NCBI RefSeq assembly: GCF_003931855.1
Contig: NZ_CP034248.1
Location: 2,480,001-2,544,000 of the forward strand
Length of the DNA stretch: 64,000 nucleotides
DNA from: Paenibacillus lentus
GTDB lineage: Bacteria; Bacillota; Bacilli; Paenibacillales; Paenibacillaceae
Reading direction: 5' to 3'
The notes beneath the pieces were generated by a model, which made no database searches, was not told the origin of the DNA, and saw only the letters and a list, made by a program, of their open reading frames with translations. The translations under genes and the position numbers were made by a program. Each line of letters opens with the position of its first letter. Within the stretch, counting starts at the first letter, position 1. Positions 9,120 to 16,919 of this stretch are shown one piece after another.

Positions 9120-9315
9120 AACTTAATTTACTGATTTTCAACTCATAAAAAAGTCAACCTCTAGCAATATATATATTCCGTGATATGATGGAAGCGAATA
9201 AGGCGTGGATGAGCGCGGCCAATCGAACGTAAGCTTGTAATCGCTTTTATGAAGGCGTTTCTGCTTTTATATAACTCAGGTATAGCATCATGAAGTGGAG
9301 AGAATAATTTTGATT

Positions 9316-10503
9316 ATGAAGAAAAAAGATACGGTACAGAAAGACAGACAGATGTTGATCCTGCGCGGCATGAACTTCTGGCAGTATGCCATTTTAGCTG
9401 TGCTGGCGCCATTTTTGCCGTTATATTTTGCAAATTTAGGATACTCTTCTTCACAAATCGGGTTCCTTATGATGATTGGTCCGTTTGTTGCCAGTATGAT
9501 TCAGCCGTTCTGGGGGTATTTGAGCGATCGACTTCAGACGGTGAAGAAAATCATATTATGGCTGTGGATACTCGCAATTATCAGCAGTGTAGCTTTGTTT
9601 AATTCTGGTGGCAGCTATGTAATGACACTGTTCTTCGTATTGGCGGTGTACTTCTTCTACCAGCCTTCAATGCCGCTATTGGACAGTATTTCTGTTCAAT
9701 CTGCTGAACGCAGAGGGAGCTCATACGGTTCGCTGCGTCTATTCGGTTCTATGGGCTATACTGTGGTTTCCCTCTCGGGGGGGCTGCTGCTTGCAGCCCT
9801 GGGCGGGATTACCAAGCTACCTTATCTATTCTGGGCCGCATGGGTTGTACCACTCATTTTGCTCCTATTTTTGCGGGATGAGCCGACTGAGGGAGAAGGG
9901 ATGACCCTTAAAACTTTAAAGCAACTGTTTACCAATAAGTCATTCTTGTGGTTTCTGTTTCTCGTGTTCATTATTTCGGTTCCCCATCGTATGAATGATG
10001 TTATGCTCAGTTTGTATATGAAAGAAATGGGGGCTACCGACGCCATGGTTGGGTGGGCCTGGGCCTTAGCCGCCGGCGTTGAAATTCCCGTATTCGCTTT
10101 GCTAGGAAGATATTTGAACCGCATCCATGAGTATGTGCTGATCGGCATCGTTGGCATCTTGTACGCGCTACGCTGGTGGATGTATTATGTGACCGACGAT
10201 CCGTGGATGCTCTTGGCGCTGCAAGCCGGAGCAGCAGTTACTTTCGCGGTATTCTGGATTGTTGCCATGCATTACGTCGCGCGAATTCTTCCTCCCCAGC
10301 TAGGGGCTACAGGCTTCTCCTTGCTAAGCATGGTGTACCTTGGCTTAGCAGGTATGACAGGCGGGGTAATTGGCGGAAGACTAACCGATTTGTTCGGCGG
10401 AGCAAGTATGTACTTGTTCGCAACGATCGTTTCATTTTTGGGTGGCGTCCTGTTTCTTGGGACTGATGCTTTGTCCCGCCGACGCGGGTGGAGAGTCCGA
10501 TAA
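9316..10503 (+). CDS. MFS transporter (MFS_1-like/PucC-like 12-helix carrier)
   Basis: This is a membrane carrier of about 395 aa with some twelve hydrophobic segments. The loop after helix 2 carries the MFS-like sequence GYLSDRLQTVKK, and a related GRYLNR loop occurs in the second half, as expected for two six-helix repeats. The open frame extends to a GTG at 9295, but GTGGAGAG there looks like the ribosome binding site, so ATG 9316 (MKKKDTVQK) or TTG 9310 is more likely. The substrate is unknown: sugars, nucleosides and drugs are all possible for this group. A hairpin terminator follows at 10541. Confidence 0.85.
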   Translation: MKKKDTVQKDRQMLILRGMNFWQYAILAVLAPFLPLYFANLGYSSSQIGFLMMIGPFVASMIQPFWGYLSDRLQTVKKIILWLWILAIISSVALFNSGGSYVMTLFFVLAVYFFYQPSMPLLDSISVQSAERRGSSYGSLRLFGSMGYTVVSLSGGLLLAALGGITKLPYLFWAAWVVPLILLLFLRDEPTEGEGMTLKTLKQLFTNKSFLWFLFLVFIISVPHRMNDVMLSLYMKEMGATDAMVGWAWALAAGVEIPVFALLGRYLNRIHEYVLIGIVGILYALRWWMYYVTDDPWMLLALQAGAAVTFAVFWIVAMHYVARILPPQLGATGFSLLSMVYLGLAGMTGGVIGGRLTDLFGGASMYLFATIVSFLGGVLFLGTDALSRRRGWRVR

Positions 10504-10540
10504 AAATTGAAAGATAGCGTAAATCATTGTATGGCATAAG

Positions 10541-10583
10541 AAAGCCGCCTATTCTGCGTATCGGAGCGCAAACAGGCGGCTTT
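10541..10583. terminator. Bidirectional terminator
   Basis: A 10-bp GC-rich stem (AAAGCCGCCT 10541-10550 with AGGCGGCTTT 10574-10583), with a further short stem inside the loop, lies between converging genes. Confidence 0.8.
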
Positions 10584-10604
10584 ATTCATATCGTTATATA
10601 CAGG

Positions 10605-11228
10605 CTACGCCCGAGGTTTGAAGATGCCGAACGGGCGGCCAACAGGCAGAAACACCCGGCCAAAATGAACATTAAGCACTGCTGCTCCGGCGCCATACAG
10701 TGAGAGCAGGGCAATACCCATTTCTGCGTAGGCAGCTAAGGCATGGAATACCTCTGGTGCGATGCCAAACGCATCCAAAGCAAGACCAAGAAACAGAAGA
10801 TCAATTAGAACGAAAATGAAAAACAGTACTTTATGCGTTTCCATAGCACCGATGGTCATAAATAGGGTGAAAATCAGGTATCCTACAAATGCGAAGCCAA
10901 GCTGCTTGCCGTCAATGCCGGCAGCCAGCTCTGGGCCGAATACGCCTAGCTTGATCAACCAGCTGGCACCCATGCCGAACCAGAAGAAGGCATAAGCGCC
11001 AAAGGCGGTCATTCCAAAGGTGTTATTATGTTTTGCATCCTGAATGCTAGCGAATAACTGAGCGAACGCGCCCAGAAATATCGCCCAGGGAAGGACATAG
11101 CTTAAGCCGTCCGTTAGGCCCAGCTTCTGCGAGGAAGCAACCAGGGTGACCATCGCTAGCCCGAATAAACCGATTCCGCTTGGATCAGCCGTTATAATTT
11201 TTACATGATTAGAGTTTGTAGTTTGCAT
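10605..11228 (-). CDS. Acetate uptake transporter, SatP/YaaH (GPR1/FUN34) family
   Basis: This is a 207-aa membrane protein with six hydrophobic helices, the family standard. The N-terminal signature is ADPSGIGLFGLAMVT (residues 14-28), which corresponds to the NPxGL-type motif of acetate/succinate carriers. The aromatic FWFGMGASWL segment is also conserved. It probably takes up acetate with protons. A GGAGG site lies upstream, but about 13 bp from the ATG, which is long. A perfect inverted repeat at 11261-11292 sits in its leader or promoter. It is convergent with the MFS gene and shares the terminator. Confidence 0.88.
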   Translation of the reverse strand: MQTTNSNHVKIITADPSGIGLFGLAMVTLVASSQKLGLTDGLSYVLPWAIFLGAFAQLFASIQDAKHNNTFGMTAFGAYAFFWFGMGASWLIKLGVFGPELAAGIDGKQLGFAFVGYLIFTLFMTIGAMETHKVLFFIFVLIDLLFLGLALDAFGIAPEVFHALAAYAEMGIALLSLYGAGAAVLNVHFGRVFLPVGRPFGIFKPRA

Positions 11229-11260
11229 AGTTTCGTTAAAGCCTCCACAAGATGATATAT

Positions 11261-11292
11261 GGTCTCATTCCTCCGATAACGGAATGAAGACC
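11261..11292. promoter_or_regulatory. Inverted repeat upstream of the acetate carrier gene
   Basis: GGTCTCATTCC (11261-11271) pairs with GGAATGAAGACC (11281-11292) around a 9-nt loop, with one mismatch. It lies 33-64 bp upstream of the acetate carrier start, so it could be an operator or an RNA hairpin in the leader. I do not recognise the protein that would bind it. Confidence 0.4.
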
Positions 11293-11443
11293 GAAGTATA
11301 TATTATACCTGATTTGGACAGTTCCTGCAGTGATGTTTCATTGGGGGAATCGAAGGAACAAAGAGATGTTGCATCGAAGATCCTATTAATCCCAAGCTTT
11401 TGATTACTTATCCTAGTAGAGTTTTTTTGGAAGGGGTACTTAA

Positions 11444-11632
11444 ATGGTCAAACAAGTTAAATGGCGTAAAAAAGAAAATACCGGTTCCGAAAAAATAGAA
11501 GCATGGCTGGCACTTGGGGGAGACAGGCTGCCATTAATCTTTGACTTTAATCAGTGGCTTAAAGGAGGAAACGAAAACATAAAGCGAATAAAAGGTGAAC
11601 TGGAAACTAACTTGCCATTTGTTAATGTGTAG
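11444..11632 (+). CDS. Small basic hypothetical protein
   Basis: This is a 62-aa open frame starting with ATG, preceded by a good GGAAGGGG site 8 bp upstream. The peptide is rich in Lys (MVKQVKWRKKENTGSEK at the start), has no membrane segment, and resembles no family I know. It stands alone between two minus-strand genes. The ribosome binding site is the best evidence that it is real. Confidence 0.45.
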   Translation: MVKQVKWRKKENTGSEKIEAWLALGGDRLPLIFDFNQWLKGGNENIKRIKGELETNLPFVNV

Positions 11633-11831
11633 ATTGCATGGAGATTATGCAATGCCTTATTCGGGATTATTCATCTAGGTATCAAGATTTAATATAAATA
11701 ATTAAGCCCTATAGATAGGGAGGGCGATTGGCTATTAGTATAAATTACCTAATTAAGCAGAAGTGAATAATTGCCGCACAAGAAAGAAACTTCGATTGTC
11801 GTAAATACTTGTGCTGTATTCCTTAGTATGG

Positions 11832-11875
11832 CGGGAGCAATGCGCTTTTCAATCGGGAGCAATGCGCATTTCAAT
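11832..11875. repeat. 22-bp tandem duplication over the asnA stop codon
   Basis: Two adjacent 22-bp units (11832-11853 and 11854-11875) differ at one base. The second contains the reverse complement of the asnA stop codon (11871-11873). This looks like a recent slippage or duplication event. No terminator hairpin is seen downstream of asnA. Confidence 0.7.
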
Positions 11876-12899
11876 AGAGTAAATTAATGCCGGAATTTTT
11901 ACATATGGTCCTCATATCTAAAGGCCATGCGGAGGATTGAACCTCCCCGATGTGAGCCTTCTCCAATATAAACATGCACAAACGGGATTGCCCGATCCCT
12001 CCACCGATGGTGAATGGGAGCTTATTGGCAAGAAGCTGTTGGTGAAAATCTAATGATTCCCTCTCGGGACATCCGGCTTCCGCTAGCTGATGCTTTAGTG
12101 CGTGGGAATCCACCCGAATCCCCATTGAAGAAAGCTCATAAGCACACTCTCGAAGGGGGTTCCACACAATGATATCTCCATTGAGTTGCCAATCGTCATA
12201 ATCTGGTGAACGTGCATCATGTCGTAGGCCTGATGTGGGAAGCAAGCCTCCAATTTGCATTACGAACACTGCTCCATAATCCCTTGCCACAACGTCCTCA
12301 CGCTGCTTAGGCGTCAGGTGTGGATACAGATCCTCAAGTTCATGCGAAGTGATGAAGGTGATGGCTTCTGGTAATTTGCGGCTAAGGCGGGGATATCGCT
12401 CTGTGATGAAGACTTCGGTTGCCTTAAGAGCTTCATAAATTTGTTCTACTGTTGTCATCAGTGTCCCCATATGTCGTTCCTCGCGGGAAATCACCTTTTC
12501 CCAATCCCACTGGTCTACATAAATGGAATGTAGATGATCGAGTACTTCGTCTGCTCTTATGGCGTTCATTTGCGTATACAGGCCTTCGCCATGCTCGAAC
12601 CCGTAATATGCTAGCGCCATTCGTTTCCATTTAGCCAAAGAATGTACAATTTCAAGGGTCTGACCTGGAATGCCGAGTGCATTGAACTGGACTGGGCTTT
12701 CTGTTCCGTTCAGGTTGTCGTTGATCCCGTTTCCGGTCATAACGAATAGTGGTGCACTCACATTTGTCAAATTTAGAGCTGCTGCCAGTTGTTGCTCAAA
12801 AAAACGTTTGAGCATATAAATTGCTTTTTGGGTCTCCTTGATGTCTAACTTCGATTCGTATTGTTTAGAGGTTTTAAATGGAGATTCCGTAAATTTCAT
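11871..12899 (-). CDS. asnA: Aspartate--ammonia ligase (asparagine synthetase A)
   Basis: This is a full-length 342-aa enzyme that makes asparagine from aspartate, ammonia and ATP. It has the fold of class II aminoacyl-tRNA synthetases. Family landmarks are visible: FVMTGNGINDNLNGTE near residue 53, the segment around DQWDWEKVI, the LRHDARSPDYDDW stretch near residue 225 and the terminal GGGIGQSRLCMFIL motif (class II motif 3-like, with the ATP-contacting Arg). A GAGGGG site precedes the ATG. The start overlaps the stop of an upstream mini-ORF (ATGA). No T-box leader was found upstream. Confidence 0.96.
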   Translation of the reverse strand: MKFTESPFKTSKQYESKLDIKETQKAIYMLKRFFEQQLAAALNLTNVSAPLFVMTGNGINDNLNGTESPVQFNALGIPGQTLEIVHSLAKWKRMALAYYGFEHGEGLYTQMNAIRADEVLDHLHSIYVDQWDWEKVISREERHMGTLMTTVEQIYEALKATEVFITERYPRLSRKLPEAITFITSHELEDLYPHLTPKQREDVVARDYGAVFVMQIGGLLPTSGLRHDARSPDYDDWQLNGDIIVWNPLRECAYELSSMGIRVDSHALKHQLAEAGCPERESLDFHQQLLANKLPFTIGGGIGQSRLCMFILEKAHIGEVQSSAWPLDMRTICKNSGINLLY

Positions 12900-12976
12900 A
12901 ATAAATTCCCCTCGAATAGGTTTATTAAGATCTCAGCAAGACGGAACGTTTTCATGCCTTTAGAAATCTCTTCCAT
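12896..12976 (-). CDS. Possible 26-aa upstream peptide or gene remnant coupled to asnA
   Basis: In the frame ending at TGA 12896-12898 the sequence is open from 13021. From ATG 12976 it encodes MEEISKGMKTFRLAEILINL and six more residues. Its stop overlaps the asnA ATG. The frame before it (TTG 13000, NLEGYNAKI) also reads like protein. A second short frame upstream (MRTTLRRFTEK, ATG 13032) ends at an A-run from which a -1 shift would enter this frame. It could be a leader peptide, a decayed gene end, or chance. I have no family match. Confidence 0.3.
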   Translation of the reverse strand: MEEISKGMKTFRLAEILINLFEGNLL

Positions 12977-13054
12977 AATCTTCGCATTATAGCCTTCCAA
13001 ATTATTTTTCTGTAAATCGCCTTAAGGTTGTGCGCATCTTTCTCTTTCTGAGTA

Positions 13055-13143
13055 CTATCTAACTAACTAACTAACTAAACTAAACTAACTAAACTAACTA
13101 AACTAACTAACTATCTATCTATCTTTCTAAATCTAACTAATGA
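13055..13143. repeat. CTAA/CTAT tetranucleotide microsatellite
   Basis: About 90 bp is built almost wholly from CTAA units, with occasional CTAAA slips, changing to CTAT and CTTT units near 13111-13130. It is non-coding on both strands, because CTAA repeats put TAA or TTAG stops in frame. Confidence 0.85.
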
Positions 13144-13257
13144 GTTCTCCCCTCTTAATGCGTATCTACTCCTCGAATTATACACTTCGTAAAGATATTT
13201 TTACTTATTCTTACAGCTTATCTTCGCTTGCTCTGGGCTAGTGATCCTTATAAATCG

Positions 13258-13443
13258 TCATGATCCTCTTTTACAGTTATCCAAATCCAACACTTCTAAC
13301 AGATAGTCATCATTAAGACGTTCACGTTCACGTTCTTCTATGAGTTCATATCTATCTCTTTCATCCACTGTTCGCAAAGGACTTTTGCTTTTCCGGATTG
13401 GCTCCCCCCGGTTCAAAAGTCGACAACGCTGACATCTCCTCAT
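13258..13443 (-). CDS. Doubtful 61-aa hypothetical protein
   Basis: This open frame encodes a highly charged peptide (MRRCQRCRLL at the start, an ERERER stretch, then an acidic LLEVLDLDN). There is no convincing ribosome binding site before the ATG, and the region around it is repeat-rich and otherwise non-coding. The CxxC near the start could bind metal but no family is recognised. I list it only because nothing else explains the stretch. Confidence 0.2.
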   Translation of the reverse strand: MRRCQRCRLLNRGEPIRKSKSPLRTVDERDRYELIEERERERLNDDYLLEVLDLDNCKRGS

Positions 13444-13500
13444 TGATATATTTTACGAATCCAAGACGGTTCGAAAAAGCCTACTATCCACTCCAAATTT

Positions 13501-13688
13501 CTAACGGTTGCCACGGCCGTTAATTCGTTGAAAATGAGCACTTCAGTATCCTAACGATTGTAATCCACGTTATTTGTACCGATTTTGTTGTAACATATTA
13601 AAAACTTTAGAATAGCAACATATACAACCGTTAGATTCTCAGAATGTGAAAAACAAGTGGATTAATGGCAATGGCAATCGTTAGAATT
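13501..13688. repeat. 187-bp dispersed intergenic element, copy A
   Basis: This stretch aligns end to end with 24754-24940, roughly 75-80% identical by eye. The ends form an imperfect terminal inverted repeat: CTAACGGTTGCCA at the left and TGGCAATCGTTAG at the right, extending to about 24 bp. A second pair lies inside (CTAACGATTGTA near 13551 and TACAACCGTTAG near 13624). No reading frame is shared by the copies. It may be a MITE-like element or a structured RNA or DNA element. Microsatellites flank it on both sides. Confidence 0.8.
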
Positions 13689-13693
13689 GAAGG

Positions 13694-13898
13694 GCCTGAC
13701 TAGCTGACTAGCTGATTGGCTGACGGGCTGCCTGCCTGACTGGCCAGCTAGCTAGCTTGCTTGCGGGCCTACATACATACATACATACATACGCACATAC
13801 ATACATACATACATACGCACATACATACATACGTACATACGCACATACATACATACGAACATACATACATGTATACATACTTGCTAGCTAGCTAGCAT
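13694..13898. repeat. Compound tetranucleotide microsatellite (CTGA, GCTA, CATA)
   Basis: A block of CTGA/GCTA units (13694-13760) runs into a 110-bp CATA tract (about 13770-13880) broken by CGCA, CGTA and CGAA variants, and closes with GCTA units (13883-13897). The GCTA blocks frame the CATA tract. It is non-coding. Confidence 0.9.
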
Positions 13899-13921
13899 GA
13901 ATTTAATGCAAGGATAATAGG

Positions 13922-14114
13922 ATGGGATTTGAACTTATTTACATGCTAGCAGGCCTTGTTGTATGAGCTTTCTATCGACCTTATTTCACAGCATATTGAT
14001 AGAATGCAAAGTGTAATTCGATATGGAAAAGTTCAAGCTTTAGCAGATTCAAACCAAATGCGACAAAAATGTAGTATTTATGTAAAAAAATACAATTGTA
14101 TAATTGGATTATAG
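13922..14114 (+). pseudogene. Possible frameshifted small gene remnant
   Basis: ATG 13922, preceded by AAGGA, opens MGFELIYMLAGLVV and stops at 13966. Another frame continues with protein-like sequence (LLYELSIDLISQHIDRMQ, then VIRYGKVQALADSNQMRQ) to TAG 14114. Joined by one frameshift this would be a protein of about 63 aa. No family is recognised. The rest of the stretch to 14548 is AT-rich with no coding signal and presumably holds the promoter of the next gene. Confidence 0.25.
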
Positions 14115-14548
14115 CAAAACAACCTTTCAATTTCTACCATATTTCAATAAAAGGATGATAGCATTCCTTTTTCTATTCTTCTATTACGCAAAATATTTCA
14201 CGATCTCCACATATATAAGTATAAATCATAAAAAACATTATTATATAGAAATTTCCATCTTAACACTGTAATGTATAAAGAAGAGAGGTTAAAGTGGGTG
14301 AAATGTAACATTTTATTTAAAAGCCGTGTTTAGCTTTATTTAAATTACATTGCGAGTTGTATTATTACATGGAATGAACTAGACAGTATGATTTAAGGTA
14401 TACAGCTTATAGATTTTTATTGGGATCACGATAAAGAAGTGTTTTTCATCGTTTATAATATGACACTAACTAGATTATTTTTTGGCGCAATCGGGATGGG
14501 TTTTAAAAGAACACTAGATTATTGAGAGGGATGTGAGGGGGATTGTCA

Positions 14549-15538
14549 TTGTCATATTCTAGTTACGGTAGGATCAGAGCATTTTTTTTGCTTCTCGTTT
14601 TAGTTATATTGACTACGGCCACGTTATCAGGTTGTCAAGTAAATGATCCACCGGATAGTAAAATAGATAGTGATATAGAGATCGTCTCTAAAGAATTAAT
14701 AGAAGTGCCTGGTCAAAATCCGAATATTGATATATACAAATTATTTTATAAAAGTGATGATATCAAAGTCTTAGCTTATCTGACGGTTCCCAAGGCTCCC
14801 GGAAAATATCCGCTGGTTGTTCATCTTCACGGGGGATACGCTCTTGAACGCAAGGAACTTTCTCATAACAACGATTTTGGTTTTACGTTCGGTTTTAAAT
14901 ATATGAGTGACGAAGTGGTTTACTTGTACCCGCTCTATCGGGGATATTTGGAGAGCGATGGCCACGTGCAAGGCATTGCGGAGAATACACGGGATGCAGA
15001 TAATGCAATTAAAGTGGCGATCTCCACCGGAAGGGTTAAACCGGATTCGGTATACCTGCTTGGTGCATCAATGGGTGGCGGCGTAGCTTTAAGATTAGCT
15101 TCTGAGCGGCAGGACGTAAAAGCAGTTGTCGGTCTGAGTCCTTTTGTGGGCTGGGATGTAAATTTACGCTGGCTCGACGAACATCCCGACGTAACTTCCC
15201 CTGAGATCGTAGAGGAAAACAGAAAACTGGCGGAATATGTAAGATTCGGTTTGATTAATGTTAATCCTGAATCAAAAGGAGATTATTCGATACTGGATCG
15301 AATTCCCGATATTCAGGCTCCGGTACTTCTGTTGCAAGGGACTGCCGATGAAAGTCTCATTTGGCAAACGGTGCAAGATTTTGCAGATGATATGGAAGAG
15401 GCAGGTAAAACCGTGAAGCTTGTTTTGTACCCAGATGGTAATCATGGCTTAGATGATATGTATGAAGACCAGAGGAACCAAGAAGTGATGCAATGGCTTC
15501 ATACATATGGCTTACCCAAATCATTTGTCTTGCAGTAG
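14549..15538 (+). CDS. Lipoprotein alpha/beta hydrolase (prolyl oligopeptidase/S9-like)
   Basis: This is a secreted, lipid-anchored hydrolase of about 329 aa. The frame is open from TTG 14543, but GAGGGGG (14535-14541) is too close to that codon, so TTG 14549 is preferred. The N-terminal hydrophobic segment ends in a lipobox (TLSGC, Cys near residue 29). The alpha/beta hydrolase triad is visible: nucleophile Ser in GASMGGG, Asp in GTADES, His in DGNHGLDD. The HLHGGY oxyanion-type loop is also present. The group includes acyl peptidases and esterases, and the substrate is unknown. Codon use is more AT-rich than in neighbouring genes. Confidence 0.85.
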   Translation: MSYSSYGRIRAFFLLLVLVILTTATLSGCQVNDPPDSKIDSDIEIVSKELIEVPGQNPNIDIYKLFYKSDDIKVLAYLTVPKAPGKYPLVVHLHGGYALERKELSHNNDFGFTFGFKYMSDEVVYLYPLYRGYLESDGHVQGIAENTRDADNAIKVAISTGRVKPDSVYLLGASMGGGVALRLASERQDVKAVVGLSPFVGWDVNLRWLDEHPDVTSPEIVEENRKLAEYVRFGLINVNPESKGDYSILDRIPDIQAPVLLLQGTADESLIWQTVQDFADDMEEAGKTVKLVLYPDGNHGLDDMYEDQRNQEVMQWLHTYGLPKSFVLQ

Positions 15539-15683
15539 GAGTTAGTCGGTAAACTAACTAGCACCCTAATGAGGTACCCATTAGAGGGATTGGCCCAGTC
15601 CCTCACGGATCGACACTTGCTGATTATTGTATTGCTTGATGATTCACGAAAGACGGAGATATTGGCATTGCAATTCATAATAG

Positions 15684-15728
15684 GAGCCTCTTCTGGCGTA
15701 AGTTTTAACTTATGACCGGAAGGGGCTC
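15684..15728 (+). terminator. Long hairpin after the lipoprotein hydrolase gene
   Basis: GAGCCTC...GGGGCTC arms at 15684 and 15728 enclose further pairing (TTCTGG with CCGGAA, TAAGTT with AACTTA), giving a nearly continuous 20-bp hairpin, followed by CTGTTT. The T-run is weak. The remainder of 15539-15997 contains only a sporulation-type promoter element and no gene. Confidence 0.55.
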
Positions 15729-15941
15729 TGTTTAACTGTTCATTTTTGAACAGGAATCCTCTTCGGCGGCGCCAGTATCTTCGACCTGTAGCTATACATC
15801 AAACAGATCTCATAATTTTGAGGCCGCAAGTTTTCCGAAACGTTTCTCGAACTAATTTATGATTATATTTATTAAACCCATATATTTCCTCATATCGTGA
15901 TTTCTTTTTCCACTGTACAGGCACGACTGGGCTTCAGCCTA

Positions 15942-15949
15942 CATACAAT
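15942..15949 (+). promoter_or_regulatory. Sporulation-type (sigma-E/sigma-K) -10 element before sigK
   Basis: CATACAAT lies 49-56 bp before the sigK start. It matches the -10 consensus of mother-cell sigma factors E and K. A clear -35 for sigma-E is not visible; an AC dinucleotide of the kind used by sigma-K occurs about 16-18 bp upstream. In Bacillus subtilis sigK is read by sigma-E and then sigma-K (established), which fits. Confidence 0.5.
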
Positions 15950-15997
15950 GAACAGACCACAGAGAAAGCACTCATTCCTCAGGAGGTGTTGTCATCT

Positions 15998-16696
15998 ATG
16001 CCAGGGTTGTTCAGTATGATTGCTGTATTTATTCAGCAGCTGAGTCTGCTCGTTTCCTATGTCAAAAATAATGCTTTTCCCCAACCTCTGACTGAAGCAG
16101 AGGAAACACTACATCTTCAGCGTATGGCCGAAGGTGATCCCGTGAGCCGTAACCTGTTGATTGAACACAACCTTAGGTTGGTCGCGCATATAGTAAAAAA
16201 GTTCGACAATACAGGAGAGGACTTAGAAGATCTGATCTCCATCGGGACGATCGGGCTGATTAAAGCGATTGAGAGCTTCCGCCCGAACAAAGGAACGAAG
16301 CTGGCGACGTTTGCGGCCCGCTGCATCGAGAACGAGATACTGATGCATCTCCGGTCATTGAAGAAGACGCGTAAAGACGTGTCGCTGCACGATCCGATCG
16401 GAACGGACAAAGAGGGTAACGAGATTACGCTGATAGATATTTTGGGAACGGAAGCCGACGATGTGGCCGACCGTGTTCAACTAAAAATGGAAAAAAGTAA
16501 AATATATCAAAATCTCGATATTCTCGAGGCCAGGGAGCAGGAGGTGATCAAGGGGCGGTTTGGTCTTGAGCACGGTGGCGAGGAGCGGACGCAACGTGAA
16601 ATCGCTAAGGAGCTTGGCATTAGCCGTAGCTATGTATCGCGGATTGAGAAGCGGGCGCTGATGAAGCTGTATCATGAGTTTTATAAGAAGAAGTGA
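15998..16696 (+). CDS. sigK: Sporulation mother-cell RNA polymerase sigma factor SigK precursor
   Basis: This sigma-70 family factor of about 232 aa directs late mother-cell genes (coat, spore maturation). It has a hydrophobic pro-sequence ([18 protein letters not shown]) removed by regulated proteolysis in the family, then NNAFPQPL, region 2 ([30 protein letters not shown]), [18 protein letters not shown], and region 4 ending in the helix-turn-helix [24 protein letters not shown] at 15981-15986 favours ATG 15998 rather than the GTG at 15986. The gene is continuous: no skin-type element interrupts it. Confidence 0.95.
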   Translation: MPGLFSMIAVFIQQLSLLVSYVKNNAFPQPLTEAEETLHLQRMAEGDPVSRNLLIEHNLRLVAHIVKKFDNTGEDLEDLISIGTIGLIKAIESFRPNKGTKLATFAARCIENEILMHLRSLKKTRKDVSLHDPIGTDKEGNEITLIDILGTEADDVADRVQLKMEKSKIYQNLDILEAREQEVIKGRFGLEHGGEERTQREIAKELGISRSYVSRIEKRALMKLYHEFYKKK

Positions 16697-16813
16697 ATGT
16701 TAACGGTAAACCAGCTGGGCTGCCGTGTGTCCCGGTAAGGTGATGACTTCTACGAGCCGTTGCCCCTTCCCTTCCGTATGGGAATACCACTGTACCGAGG
16801 TTAACTCTAAAGA

Positions 16814-16903
16814 AACGGCTGCCCGTTTCATCTCATAAGCAAAGGTGTGCAATACTAAATCTAACACGCATCAGATGTCACCTAGCAGCCGTTACCTTTT
16901 TTT
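16814..16903 (+). terminator. Structured terminator downstream of sigK
   Basis: AACGGCTGC (16814-16822) pairs with GCAGCCGTT (16885-16893), with an inner AGGTG/CACCT stem (16843-16847 with 16879-16883), and is followed by a T-run to 16903. The loop is long for a simple terminator. On the minus strand it lies just after the chemoreceptor stop and may serve both genes. Confidence 0.65.
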
Positions 16904-16919
16904 GAAAATAGGTTATAAA

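Noticed and set aside
12900-13100. T-box leader before asnA
   Set aside because: The conserved T-box bulge sequence and a terminator hairpin are absent.
15998-16696. Skin-type element splitting sigK
   Set aside because: The gene is continuous from pro-sequence to region 4; no recombinase gene is near.
16814-16903. Stand-alone small RNA after sigK
   Set aside because: The fold is large, but with a T-run just past a gene end a terminator is the simpler reading, and no promoter is seen.
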